A stretch of 64,000 nt of DNA from NCBI RefSeq assembly GCF_019297835.1, contig NZ_CP079203.1:2329001-2393000 (forward strand), given 5' to 3'. The DNA comes from Sphingomonas sanguinis (lineage in GTDB: Bacteria > Pseudomonadota > Alphaproteobacteria > Sphingomonadales > Sphingomonadaceae). Below, one piece after another: positions 50,045 through 58,944 of the stretch (positions are counted from its first letter, which is position 1; the number at the start of each line of letters is the position of its first letter). The notes beneath the pieces are model-generated. The model did no database searches. It saw only the letters and a program-made list of their open reading frames with translations, and was not told the DNA's origin. Position numbers and translations under genes: made by a program.

Positions 50045-50590
50045 GAGCCATAATGCGATCGCGGTTGCGATGGCGACGCCTCAGAGAAATTTGGCGGCGA
50101 GTTTGTCATAGCGTGTGGCGACACGGCGGAAGTCTTTGAGGCGACAGAAAGCGTTCTCGATCAGGTGTCGGCCGCGGTACCGGTCCTTGTCATAGCGGGT
50201 GGTGCGTTTGCGGTTTCGCCGTCCGGGAATGACAGGAACGGCTCCAGCTTCACGGAGCGAACGGGCAGTCGGTCGGCGTCATAGCCTTTGTCCGCAAGGA
50301 GGTAACGCATTCGGCCCGCCCGTTCGATAAGCGCGGGCGCTGCCTTCAAGTCGCTGACATCGCCAGCCTTCAGCATCAGCGCATAGAGGCGGCCGATGAC
50401 ATCGGTGAGCGCGTGGATCTTGGTCGTCCATCGGCCGCGCGAGCGACCGATCGCCTGGATATAGCGCCCCCTTTTCCGCCGAAAGCTGCGCGTTGCACCT
50501 TGATGTAGGTGCTGCCGATCGCGGTACTCTCATTGACCATACCAGCATTCACCAGCGCGTCGAGCAGCTTGAGCCAGAAGCCACGGCGCG
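50045..50590 (-). pseudogene. IS5-family transposase remnant
   Basis: Translating the minus strand in more than one frame gives typical IS5 C-terminal sequence: KDRYRGRHLIENAFCRLKDF, RRVATRYDKLAANF, and upstream LADKGYDADRLPVRSVK in the same strand. The reading frame shifts near 50200 and near 50470, and the N-terminal half is missing. It is not functional. Confidence 0.8.
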
Positions 50591-50591
50591 A

Positions 50592-50850
50592 TCAGCTGTT
50601 TGATTCCGGCATATGATGGTGCGGGTTTGATGTAAATTGGTCGGGTTCATTTTGCCATGCCTTGCAGATGGCTTCGTAGGGTGTGAGCCCTCTGAGTGCC
50701 TTGAGCCCGCGGGCGAAGTTGTAGGCGGCGGCGGAGCTGTTCGTGGCTGTCGTAATGATAGCGCTCGACGGTCGCCTCTGTCGTGTGGGGCTCCCGTGTA
50801 GATCCTGTCCCATAGTGCTTCCTTCTAGGCTTGCGCCGATGATGCACCAT
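50592..50850 (-). pseudogene. IS481-family transposase C-terminal remnant
   Basis: The minus strand encodes NFARGLKALRGLTPYEAICK and then AWQNEPDQFTSNPHHHMPES, the usual end of IS481-type transposases, preceded in another frame by ATVERYHYDSHEQLRRRLQL. The frame break near 50740 and lack of the catalytic core show a remnant. Confidence 0.78.
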
Positions 50851-50959
50851 CAAATGCCGGGACCAAACACCTAGCCGAATATGCTACGTCGGTCGGGGTT
50901 AACGCCGACCGATCGAGCCAAAATCTCGCATCAAGCCCAGGGGAGAAACCGAGGGACCG

Positions 50960-51031
50960 TCAACGGCTCTTCGGAAAGAACGACCAGAGCCGCTCGATCT
51001 GCTCATCAGTCAGCCAGAAAAGGTCGCTCAT
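50960..51031 (-). pseudogene. IS5-type transposase N-terminal remnant
   Basis: A 23-codon piece, MSDLFWLTDEQIERLWSFFP then KSR and stop, the N-terminus of an IS5-family transposase. The same start occurs in damaged form on the plus strand near 60375. It marks the left border of the AT-richer export locus. Confidence 0.75.
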
Positions 51032-51133
51032 CCCGGCCTTGTTACCGAGTTTGAACCAGATTAAAGCACTCATATCAATAGATTATGACCCAAATAAGCA
51101 CCATTGCACTAGATTTTATCAGGGTTCTGAAAC

Positions 51134-52156
51134 TCAGACTGACACGGGAACATTGGGGCACCTTACCCATATATTTAGCGCATATTTCGTGCCGTCCGTG
51201 ACCGGCAAACCACCGTGCTCAGATTGCCAGATGACTCGACCGTCCGGCATGCAACTTGGGAAACGAAGGCAACTTCCGGTTTTAGGAGAAACTGCCATAT
51301 CTAGCATGGGAAAATAGGTTTCCCCACCACTGAATTCCTCATTTAGATACAGAAGAAACGTAGTTAATCGCGGTAATCCCAAGCCGCCATCAAAATGCGT
51401 GCGAAAGCGCTGCCCCTTTTTGTAGCGAACTGATTGTATGGTTTCGATATACTGCTCTGGCAAGCGTTCTATATCCGCACAACGCCGGTATATTTCCGCA
51501 ACAAGGGGGTTAGACCTATCTCTAAGGACGACCGAGCTACTACTTCTAGCTTTTATAGAGATCGTATCCGTATTAACCCCGCTTCGATTTTCAGAGATTC
51601 GGCTACGCCTATAGGCCAAACTTTCACAATAATCTATAATTTCATAACACTTTTCTTTAGACATGAACGCCGATTCTACTGATATCATTTGTCTGTAATT
51701 GTCGATCTCCGAAAAAGCGGATACTTTATCGTTACCAATATTGACTAATATCACCACCCCTGTCCAAAGAGCTTCCACATTTTCACGTGTGAGAGTGTCG
51801 GCACCGAAGCGATCGTGCCCAATGATCACCGTCTTTTGCCGAACCTCCTCAATGCGGACCAGATTTGCTGCCGTAGAGTCGGGATCTCGCTTGAGATACG
51901 TCAAAAAGGGTGCATTATTTCGCATCTCCTCTAGTCCGGCAGAAGCACCAACCGCAGGAACACCACCGGCCCTTGCTGCGCGAAGTAGCTCACCCACAGA
52001 TATCGTAGGAAATGCTTTGGCATCTAGGATATCGTTTATGAATGCAGCCGACACGAATCTTGGCTCCACTCGCGCAAAATGCCTTAGCGCCACGCGAACC
52101 GTTGGATCAATGAGCGCGGTATTGTAACGGGCCACTTCACAAGACGGTAGGTCCAT
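51134..52156 (-). CDS. 2-oxoglutarate/Fe(II) oxygenase with a C39-like N-terminal domain
   Basis: A 340-residue protein of two parts. Residues 1-140 resemble C39 peptidase domains (ISVGELLRAARAGGVPAVGA; VIIGHDRFGADTLTRENVEA then LWTGVVILV) but lack the catalytic Cys region, so this part may only bind double-glycine leaders. Residues about 190-335 are a prolyl-4-hydroxylase-type domain with iron ligands H254 and D256 (FRTHFDGG) and H314 (QSEHGGLPV), followed by a basic residue for 2-oxoglutarate (NIWVR). It could hydroxylate exported substrates, for instance their Pro-rich segments. Last gene of the exporter operon, five bases after the ABC transporter gene. Confidence 0.8.
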   Translation of the reverse strand: MDLPSCEVARYNTALIDPTVRVALRHFARVEPRFVSAAFINDILDAKAFPTISVGELLRAARAGGVPAVGASAGLEEMRNNAPFLTYLKRDPDSTAANLVRIEEVRQKTVIIGHDRFGADTLTRENVEALWTGVVILVNIGNDKVSAFSEIDNYRQMISVESAFMSKEKCYEIIDYCESLAYRRSRISENRSGVNTDTISIKARSSSSVVLRDRSNPLVAEIYRRCADIERLPEQYIETIQSVRYKKGQRFRTHFDGGLGLPRLTTFLLYLNEEFSGGETYFPMLDMAVSPKTGSCLRFPSCMPDGRVIWQSEHGGLPVTDGTKYALNIWVRCPNVPVSV

Positions 52157-52161
52157 ACTTT

Positions 52162-54300
52162 TTAACTCTCTTGGACAGCGGGGGTACGAGATTTTATAAA
52201 ATCCAATAAGTCTGAGGGTAGTTCGCGGCGATCGAGAGAGATTACTCGATCCGAAGCAGCGATTGTTTCAGGCCGATGAGCTATGACAATCCTTGTTATC
52301 GTGAGTGCAGCTAACGCTTTGCTTATGGCTCTCTCGTTTGCCACATCGAGGTGCGCCGTAGCCTCATCCAACACTAGAATCCGCGGTGATCTATAAAGCG
52401 CGCGCGCTATGATGATGCGTTGCTTCTGCCCCCCCGACAGGCTCGATCCCATATCACCCACTAGGCTCTCGTACCCCATAGGCATCGCCGAAATTTCATC
52501 GTCGACAAAGGCAGTACGCGCACACTGTCTTACCCGCTCGATATCGATCTTTTCTGCAAAGAAGGCAATATTTTCGGCTATTGAACCCGTAAGAAGTTGA
52601 TCTTCCTGTGAAACATAACTGATCTGGCTACGAAGAGAGCGATTACTCCAGTGCTTCAAAGGGCGTCCATCAATAAGCACCTCCCCGCCGCTTGCCTCAT
52701 ACAATCCTGTAATCAACTTAGCGAGCGTTGACTTTCCACATCCAGAAGAACCAATTATTGCAACGCATTCACCCGATTTTACCGACATACTGAAATTTTG
52801 TAGAATCAAACTTTCGCCGTATGCGTAACGGAAAGACAGGTTTTGGCAGACGATATTTCCATCTAAAACCCCCTCGTGGCCCCCGCTATCTATTCTTGCT
52901 TCTTTCGGCGTAAGCACGATATCCGCAAGCCTTTCCAACTGAAGATCTAAAAGCCTCCAAGAGAATAGTTGCTCCACCAAGTTGGTAAAGCGCGCCACAA
53001 ACTGCCCTTTATACGCAAGGAATGCCGTAAGCATACCGACCGTAAGCTGCCCAGAAATGACGGATCGGGCACCAATAAATATTACAATTACATCGGTTAA
53101 TCCGTTTAGTAATTGATCCGCCGCCATCGCACCAAGGCCAATATTTCCAGATCGGATCTGCGCATTAATCGACGCCGCGGAAGCGTTACGATACTGGCTT
53201 TCACGGACCGTTTCAGATCCAGCAGCCTTGATTGTTTGCGCTGCTCGTAGCGTTTCCAAGAAGCGCGTCTGCTCTCGTGCGTCGGTCATAATCGCGTCTG
53301 CGGCAAAGCGCTTGGTAAGTTGAAAAGATGCGCCTTTTATTGAAGCATAGGCAGCTATCGAACCAAAGACGATTGCTACCAGTACGGGCGAATAGAGAAA
53401 CATCAGCACCAGCACGACAAAGCCAAGAATGCCGTCCAACAAGCCCGTCAGAGCCCCTTGCGATGCGAATGCCTGAATGGATCGGATTGCCCAGAAGCGG
53501 CTTTGGACATCTCCAATTTGCCTTTTTTGGAACCAGTCTAGAGGCAATCGCACCATATGATGGAATATTCTGCCCTTCATGTCGAAAGACAAAACATTGG
53601 CGATAAATTGGGTGGTAAGTCCACGTAGAAAAGTTGTAGCCACGCGAAATATGGTCAGCAGACCAAATGCAATAGCTAAAACCTGAAGTACGCTTCTATC
53701 ACCTTTCAATATTGCGTCATCGATCACAAATTGGAGATAGAATGGTGACGCCACCAGCAATCCCTCAACAACGAGTGAAAGGACAATAACTTGTAGAAGA
53801 GCGGTTGCGATGCCGCCCTCCAGCGTAAATAAGCCGCCGAGCTTCAAGGGGTTTCGTTCGCGCGCCCGCTGAAACGCCGCATTCGGCGTCAACTCGAGCG
53901 CAACCCCCGTGAACATCCTCGACAAGACCGCAGGGGCAACGGCTACACGTCCGTTGGCCGGATCGTGTATAACGATGCCTCGACGGGTGACCCGTTCCAG
54001 TACAACGAAGTGGTTGGTGCCCCAATGAAGAATGGCTGGCCGCCGGAGGTTTGCGAGTTCCTCGGCCTCACAACGAACAGGTCGACTGCTGAAACCGAGC
54101 CCAGCAGCAACATCGATCAGCGTCCGGAGGGTTACGCCCTTCATCGAAAGACCAAAGCGGCGCCGCATTGTCGCAAGGTCTATGTCATGGCCGTAGAATC
54201 CCGCGATCATGGCAATGCTCGCAAGACCGCACTCCGCAGCCTCTGCCTGACGGACGATCGGCAAGCGTCTGCGACCAGACAGGTTGAGAGGAGGAATCAC
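52162..54300 (-). CDS. Peptidase-containing ABC exporter (C39, PCAT)
   Basis: A 712-residue exporter that cleaves double-glycine leaders and exports the rest. The C39 domain has the full triad: C24 in AAECGLASIAMIAGFYG, H97 in WGTNHFVVL and D113 in IHDPANG. About six membrane helices follow (residues 165-440). The ATPase domain has GSSGCGKSTLAKL, LSGGQKQR and LVLDEATAHLD. Its start overlaps the stop of the membrane-fusion gene by four bases. The two proteins at 57111 and 58945, with leaders ending ELISGG, are the obvious substrates. Confidence 0.95.
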   Translation of the reverse strand: MIPPLNLSGRRRLPIVRQAEAAECGLASIAMIAGFYGHDIDLATMRRRFGLSMKGVTLRTLIDVAAGLGFSSRPVRCEAEELANLRRPAILHWGTNHFVVLERVTRRGIVIHDPANGRVAVAPAVLSRMFTGVALELTPNAAFQRARERNPLKLGGLFTLEGGIATALLQVIVLSLVVEGLLVASPFYLQFVIDDAILKGDRSVLQVLAIAFGLLTIFRVATTFLRGLTTQFIANVLSFDMKGRIFHHMVRLPLDWFQKRQIGDVQSRFWAIRSIQAFASQGALTGLLDGILGFVVLVLMFLYSPVLVAIVFGSIAAYASIKGASFQLTKRFAADAIMTDAREQTRFLETLRAAQTIKAAGSETVRESQYRNASAASINAQIRSGNIGLGAMAADQLLNGLTDVIVIFIGARSVISGQLTVGMLTAFLAYKGQFVARFTNLVEQLFSWRLLDLQLERLADIVLTPKEARIDSGGHEGVLDGNIVCQNLSFRYAYGESLILQNFSMSVKSGECVAIIGSSGCGKSTLAKLITGLYEASGGEVLIDGRPLKHWSNRSLRSQISYVSQEDQLLTGSIAENIAFFAEKIDIERVRQCARTAFVDDEISAMPMGYESLVGDMGSSLSGGQKQRIIIARALYRSPRILVLDEATAHLDVANERAISKALAALTITRIVIAHRPETIAASDRVISLDRRELPSDLLDFIKSRTPAVQES

Positions 54301-55550
54301 AGCCTTCCCCGCAATGCGAGTATAGGATCAAGCAGCCACTGAGCGAAGCTGCGCCTCTCCAACACAATATCTGCACTTAGCGCAAAGCCAGGGCGTATAT
54401 GGTACTGACGGCCGTAGGCCATGATGGTATCGCGGTCGAGCGACACGACCACCCGATATACTGGCTCCTCTATCCTAATAGTCGCAGCCACTTGGTCGGG
54501 GCGCAGGACGGTTGAAGAAATTGTTTTTATTCGACCCGTCCCCACTCCAAAGCGTTGGTATGGGAAAGCATCGAAGCGTAGCCTCACTTTCTGCCCAGGC
54601 TCCAGGAAACCTATTGCTCGGGAAGGAACGAATAGCTCGGCGAGCATACTGCCTTTTGGATGCTGACTGACGGTCATGAGCGTCATTTGTCCATCTACCG
54701 GCTGCCCCTTTGCAATTTGCAGGGTTGTTACGACCCCCGATGTCGGCGATCGGATGGTAAATCCGGTTTGCGCCGCTGCCATCTCGCGGTCCCGCTGGGT
54801 CCGGGAAATTTGATCGAGCAATTCTCCTCTTTGCTGCGCTACCAACATGGGCTGTCGAGCGATCTGATTTTCAAGTTCGCTTATCTGCCCATCCAGTCGC
54901 GCTTCCGCGCCACGAGCGTCGGCAATTGCTTGCTGTAATATTATAATCTCTTCTTTGCGTCGTCGCATCGATTCGCCTGAAATGAATCCGCGCTCCGCTA
55001 CGGGTTCAATGCGAGCGAGAGCTTCCGTCGCCATCGCGAGCCGCTTATTGGCCGAGCGCTCCTGCGCCTTTGCGGCCATCTTCTCCTGCCGTAGCGCCTC
55101 AAGACGGGCTGGCATGCCCCGTAATTCTATTGCTGCAGCTTGGCCGAGCGAATTGAGGCGTCGCTTCAAGTTCGCACGCTCGCGATCTAGGTTGCTGATC
55201 AGTTCCTCATCTACCGAACGGCCGGTCACACCGTTATGGGAAGTTTCTATCGTGACCAACGGTTGCCTAGCCCTAACTTTCTGGCCATCGGCGACGAGAA
55301 CATCCCTCACGATACCTGGGGTGGGCACCGTGATTCGAATGTTATTGCCGGTCGAACTCACCAATCCCAGAGCGACCTCCCGTCGCGTGTAGGTACCAAG
55401 GACCATCAAAGCAATAAAGGCGGAGAGTAGCGCTCCCATCGCCATTGAAAGGAGTGTCCAACTGACAGGGAGCTTCGCGATCGGCTCCCCAAGGCCGCTG
55501 TCGGAAGCTGCGGCAAGGGCTTCGGGTCGGAAGAGAGGCGTGCGATCCAT
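54297..55550 (-). CDS. HlyD-family membrane fusion protein of the exporter
   Basis: A 417-residue adaptor between the ABC exporter and an outer-membrane channel. It has one membrane segment (LLSMAMGALLSAFIALMVLG, about residues 31-50), a first lipoyl half (GIVRDVLVADGQKVRARQPL), a coiled-coil hairpin (about 130-240) and a second half (FTIRSPTSGVVTTLQIAKGQ). The start at 55550 follows AGAGGTGTCACG; the frame is open upstream to 55682, where a segment reads MLDEVSGGL, probably by chance. No TolC-like gene is present, so a host channel must serve. Confidence 0.9.
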   Translation of the reverse strand: MDRTPLFRPEALAAASDSGLGEPIAKLPVSWTLLSMAMGALLSAFIALMVLGTYTRREVALGLVSSTGNNIRITVPTPGIVRDVLVADGQKVRARQPLVTIETSHNGVTGRSVDEELISNLDRERANLKRRLNSLGQAAAIELRGMPARLEALRQEKMAAKAQERSANKRLAMATEALARIEPVAERGFISGESMRRRKEEIIILQQAIADARGAEARLDGQISELENQIARQPMLVAQQRGELLDQISRTQRDREMAAAQTGFTIRSPTSGVVTTLQIAKGQPVDGQMTLMTVSQHPKGSMLAELFVPSRAIGFLEPGQKVRLRFDAFPYQRFGVGTGRIKTISSTVLRPDQVAATIRIEEPVYRVVVSLDRDTIMAYGRQYHIRPGFALSADIVLERRSFAQWLLDPILALRGRL

Positions 55551-55851
55551 CGTGACACCTCTGACCAAGCCTCCGCTGACTTCGTCTAACATGCCAGGCC
55601 GCGCGCAGCTCCCCTTTTCCTCAAACGCTGACGCATTCTCTATCTCATCCCGCCGCGAATCCATATTGCGCACAATGCACAAATCCTATTATGCAAAGCA
55701 AGAAAATATCGGAATCATTAGATAGGATGCTTTCTAGCCCTTAAGAATCACATTCAAAATGGATGTTTAACTGCATAATTAAAGGAATTAACGTGATTTA
55801 CGTACGGGCGATCGGCCAAAATTCACGTTTGTTTCATTTGGAGCGGGGGCG
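55551..55851. promoter_or_regulatory. Divergent promoter region of the export locus
   Basis: About 300 bases between the divergent membrane-fusion and methyltransferase genes. The part 55690-55800 is strongly AT-rich and should contain both promoters. No clear palindrome was found. The left 130 bases keep the membrane-fusion frame open, so a longer start there is not excluded. Confidence 0.5.
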
Positions 55852-57048
55852 GTGAATCGTTCACCGTCCCAACTCAATGCCACGGCCGACTCCGTCGAGC
55901 GTTGGCAAGATTATGCGAGAGAGATCACTCGGGGCCTGTCCGACGATGCAGGGAGCGCTGACGGGAAACGAGGCACCCTGCTAATCCTAGGTTCAGGCTT
56001 ATGCCACACCGACATGATGCTAAACGACGAACAGCACATTCGTTCGGCGGATTATGTGTTCCATTGCTTATATGACCGGGTGACCCAAGTTTGGCTGAGC
56101 GACATGCGGCCGGACGCCCTTGATCTCCGAATTCTTTACAATTCTGCCGTGCCGCGAAACACCACCTATATCTGCATGGCCGAAGCTTTGCTTCATCGCG
56201 TTCGCCAAGGGCGTCGTGTAGTAGCAATATTTTACGGCCACCCAGGATTTTTTGCTACTCCGGCACATCGGGCAGTGCATATCGCCCGAGCAGAAGGGCA
56301 CACCGCCGTAATGCGCCCAGGCATTTCGGCCTTGGACTACATGGTCGCTGACATCGGCTTCGATCCGATGGTTCCAGGCCTTCTGAGCTACGAAGCAACC
56401 GATCTGCTCGTACGGAACCGGCGGTTAGACCCCTCTCTGCATACGGTTCTTTGGCAAGTCGGCGTTACCGGCGAGTTGGGCTATTCACCGACAGGCTTCG
56501 AAAATCGCGCATTCGAGCACCTATCGACTCTTTTATTAGATACGTATGGGCCGGATGCGCATTTATACCACTATATAGCTCCCCAATATGTCGGTGTAGA
56601 TCCCCTGATCGATAAACACCTCATTTCGGACTTGAAACATTATGATACGCGAAGCCGCATAACGTCCAACTCGACGTTTTATATTCCACCGCAGAAAATA
56701 TCCCGCTTGGCGGGTTCTGTCTCGCTCAGGAGCCCAGGCGGACCGGAGGCAGTCACGCGCCATTTTGATAAAGATCAAATTCTTTTTGGATATGGTTCCG
56801 AAGAACGCGATGCGCTTCGCTGCTTTCAAAATTTACAGCCAGAATCGTCTTATCTAATTACGGGAAAGACTCCAGCTTTCGAACTTCTGATAGCGATTAG
56901 CCGAGATGTCTCTCTTCGCAACACGTTCCTTAAAGATCCGGAGGCCGTTTTTCGCGACGATCGCTTCCAAAATATGAGCGAGCGTGTCCGGAAACTCCTC
57001 AAGATTGGCCACCCCTTGGCAATTAATGCAGCGCTTGCCGAACCATAA
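55852..57048 (+). CDS. Borosin-family SAM methyltransferase with fused C-terminal helical tail
   Basis: A 398-residue protein of the tetrapyrrole-methylase fold. GTLLILGSGLCHTDMML, VVAIFYGHPGFFATPAHRAV, VMRPGISALDYMVADIGFDP and LLSYEATDLLVRNRRLD are the segments that distinguish borosin backbone N-methyltransferases (OphMA, SonM) from vitamin B12 enzymes. The C-terminal 50 residues (LRNTFLKDPEAVFRDDRFQN, then MSERVRKLLKIGHPLAIN) resemble the borosin-binding domain, normally part of the precursor. Only a few residues follow it, so no clear core peptide is seen. Start is GTG after GGAGCGGGGGC. It leads the plus-strand operon with the two exported enzymes. Confidence 0.8.
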   Translation: MNRSPSQLNATADSVERWQDYAREITRGLSDDAGSADGKRGTLLILGSGLCHTDMMLNDEQHIRSADYVFHCLYDRVTQVWLSDMRPDALDLRILYNSAVPRNTTYICMAEALLHRVRQGRRVVAIFYGHPGFFATPAHRAVHIARAEGHTAVMRPGISALDYMVADIGFDPMVPGLLSYEATDLLVRNRRLDPSLHTVLWQVGVTGELGYSPTGFENRAFEHLSTLLLDTYGPDAHLYHYIAPQYVGVDPLIDKHLISDLKHYDTRSRITSNSTFYIPPQKISRLAGSVSLRSPGGPEAVTRHFDKDQILFGYGSEERDALRCFQNLQPESSYLITGKTPAFELLIAISRDVSLRNTFLKDPEAVFRDDRFQNMSERVRKLLKIGHPLAINAALAEP

Positions 57049-57110
57049 TTTTCGGACTCAAAGGTTCGGAAAAAATCTAGTCATCTTACGACATTAGAAA
57101 GGAAGCTACA

Positions 57111-57974
57111 ATGCGCGACCTTACGATTGCCGAACTGGAATTGATCAGCGGAGGTTATGATAACGGCGAGGACATCGTCGTGACCGGATCGCCATATCAT
57201 CCGCCGTATTATCAACCTCCATACTACTACCAACCCCCGGGATATTATCCACCCACCAGCCCGCCGTATTATGGCGGCGGGGGCTCAAATCCCCCCCCTG
57301 CAGTAACAATCCCGGAATCTTTCAACGTTGGCGTTCATCATGTTGACACGTCTCATCTGACGGTCCCTCTGACGGCTGAGCAAAAAAAAGCTCTCGATGA
57401 CTGGAAAACGTCAATAGCTAATGATGACGCAGCTATAAATGCCTTACCCGATAATGCCGTCGTGAGAGTAAAAGATGACTCTGCGGCGGGATATCACAAC
57501 GTGTTAGCCTCAGAACTGAAGTCTCTTTGGTCAAAAATGAACTTCACCCTTGAGGATCAAGGGCATGTATACCCCAATGGCACGACTCGTGGTGAGTCCG
57601 ACTATAATAATGGCAGTCCAAAAGTTTCTTTCAACGTCGACCTGATAGCGGGCTACGCAAAGAATACGGGGGGGCTGGATTACGTCGCTCTGCACGAACT
57701 AGGCCATCTCAGCTCGGTAGCTCGAGATCAAATAAACGCCGCCAATGCCGATGGCGTTTGGACGAGTGCAGAAACCACGCGGCGGGAGCAAATTGCCAAC
57801 GATACCGCTAAGGCAATTACCGATTATAGCCGTATGACGCCACTAAGCAACCCGGGTTACGGTTACTCTCCTGATGCGAGCGGTTTTAGCACGCCCGCGC
57901 CGAGCGGCGGGAGCGGAGGTGGCGTTGGGGGCGGCGGCGGAAGAGGGGGTGGGGGTCGTGAGCAGATACAATAA
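57111..57974 (+). CDS. Double-glycine-leader zincin-like protein with TonB-box-like motif
   Basis: A 287-residue putative secreted metallopeptidase. The leader MRDLTIAELELISGG would be cut after Gly15 by the C39 exporter. The mature part starts YDNGEDIVVTGSPYHPPYY: EDIVVTG (20-26) looks like the TonB box of sphingomonad receptors. A Tyr/Pro-rich linker runs to about residue 65. The catalytic segment is VALHELGHLSS with H195, E196 and H199, the HExxH zinc site. The C-terminus is Gly-rich (about 266-283). RBS is AAAGGAAGC. It may be a bacteriocin that cuts a target in the periplasm of rivals; this role is inferred. Confidence 0.75.
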   Translation: MRDLTIAELELISGGYDNGEDIVVTGSPYHPPYYQPPYYYQPPGYYPPTSPPYYGGGGSNPPPAVTIPESFNVGVHHVDTSHLTVPLTAEQKKALDDWKTSIANDDAAINALPDNAVVRVKDDSAAGYHNVLASELKSLWSKMNFTLEDQGHVYPNGTTRGESDYNNGSPKVSFNVDLIAGYAKNTGGLDYVALHELGHLSSVARDQINAANADGVWTSAETTRREQIANDTAKAITDYSRMTPLSNPGYGYSPDASGFSTPAPSGGSGGGVGGGGGRGGGGREQIQ

Positions 57975-58039
57975 TGACTTGCAGCATCGTTTAATTCGTA
58001 TCGGCTCCTTAGCTTTTGATATTCCTGGGAGGTTGTCGA

Positions 58040-58714
58040 ATGCGATCTCATAAATACCTAGTAGGTAGGGCCATCTTAGGCGCTGCGTTGCTATCGGCAG
58101 CTACTCAAGGTGCACCAAAGAACTCCGAAACTTTCGCAATACTCAAAGAGCGCTTTCTCCCCGCTGCGATTGCAAGGGAAATAATCGGTATGGAAATCGC
58201 GCAGGTACCCGATGCATTCTCCTCGAAACTACTGCGATTTTATACGGCAGGGACGGAAGGCGCCAAGGGCACCTGCATGCGGCGGAGCTACATAGTGGCC
58301 GACATGGCCCACCCTTCAGGCTACGCAATTTATGATCAGGTCGCGGTGCGTATCGGCAGTTGCGCCTCTCAAGACAGTGGCTTCGGTCAAGTGCAGCCGT
58401 CTGGATCGTCTGCGAAGGACGCATCCTATGCGCTTGCCGCGATCGCCGCGGCTCAGTCGGGCCGGCAGGCCTCCGGAGATCCGGTCTATCAGTTTCAGTG
58501 TCATGAGCACGCCGATTGTCGCCAGCTTGTTGGCGATGCGCTCAAAAGAATAAACCTTAGGCGGTTGCGTCTGCTCGAGCGAAGTGCGGGTGGCATGTGG
58601 AGCCTGACCTTCGGATCGGAGAAAAAGGGGGGCGTTCCATCCACGTTCGATGTGGATTGCCGTAGCGCTCGTTGCACGATTTCTCTCGCAAGCACCTCCC
58701 CGGCGCCCTTCTAG
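58040..58714 (+). CDS. Exported Cys-containing protein, candidate immunity protein 1
   Basis: A 224-residue protein with a signal peptide (YLVGRAILGAALLSAATQGA). Several Cys residues (KGTCMRRSYIV, IGSCASQD, FQCHEHADCRQL, VDCRSARCTISL) could form disulfides in the periplasm. No family is recognised. ATG at 58040 follows GGGAGGTTGTCGA; the open frame upstream begins with a TTG. It lies directly after the first leader-bearing metalloprotein, and a periplasmic location is what an immunity protein against such an enzyme would need. A cofactor or chaperone role is possible instead. Confidence 0.6.
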   Translation: MRSHKYLVGRAILGAALLSAATQGAPKNSETFAILKERFLPAAIAREIIGMEIAQVPDAFSSKLLRFYTAGTEGAKGTCMRRSYIVADMAHPSGYAIYDQVAVRIGSCASQDSGFGQVQPSGSSAKDASYALAAIAAAQSGRQASGDPVYQFQCHEHADCRQLVGDALKRINLRRLRLLERSAGGMWSLTFGSEKKGGVPSTFDVDCRSARCTISLASTSPAPF

Positions 58715-58944
58715 CGTCACGGTTGCACAGGTATCGCTAATAGACATGCCGACATTTGGCAAAATTGGCTAAGTGGTTAGCCCCTAAAAAATTCCCACCT
58801 TCACTATAGGACGGAATTCTGGAGGACCCCATCATGCAGCTATAGAACTCTATTAAAACGCGACAGGTAAAATACATCAATACCCATGTGTTATATTTAA
58901 TAACGCAGAACGGTAAGCGTTACATATCACTTAGGAGAGTTATT

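Noticed and set aside
55551..55682. Upstream extension of the HlyD gene containing MLDEVSGGL, like a double-glycine leader
   Set aside because: It is in frame with HlyD, and a good ribosome binding site supports the later start at 55550; a leader fused to the fusion protein makes no sense. Chance resemblance is more likely.
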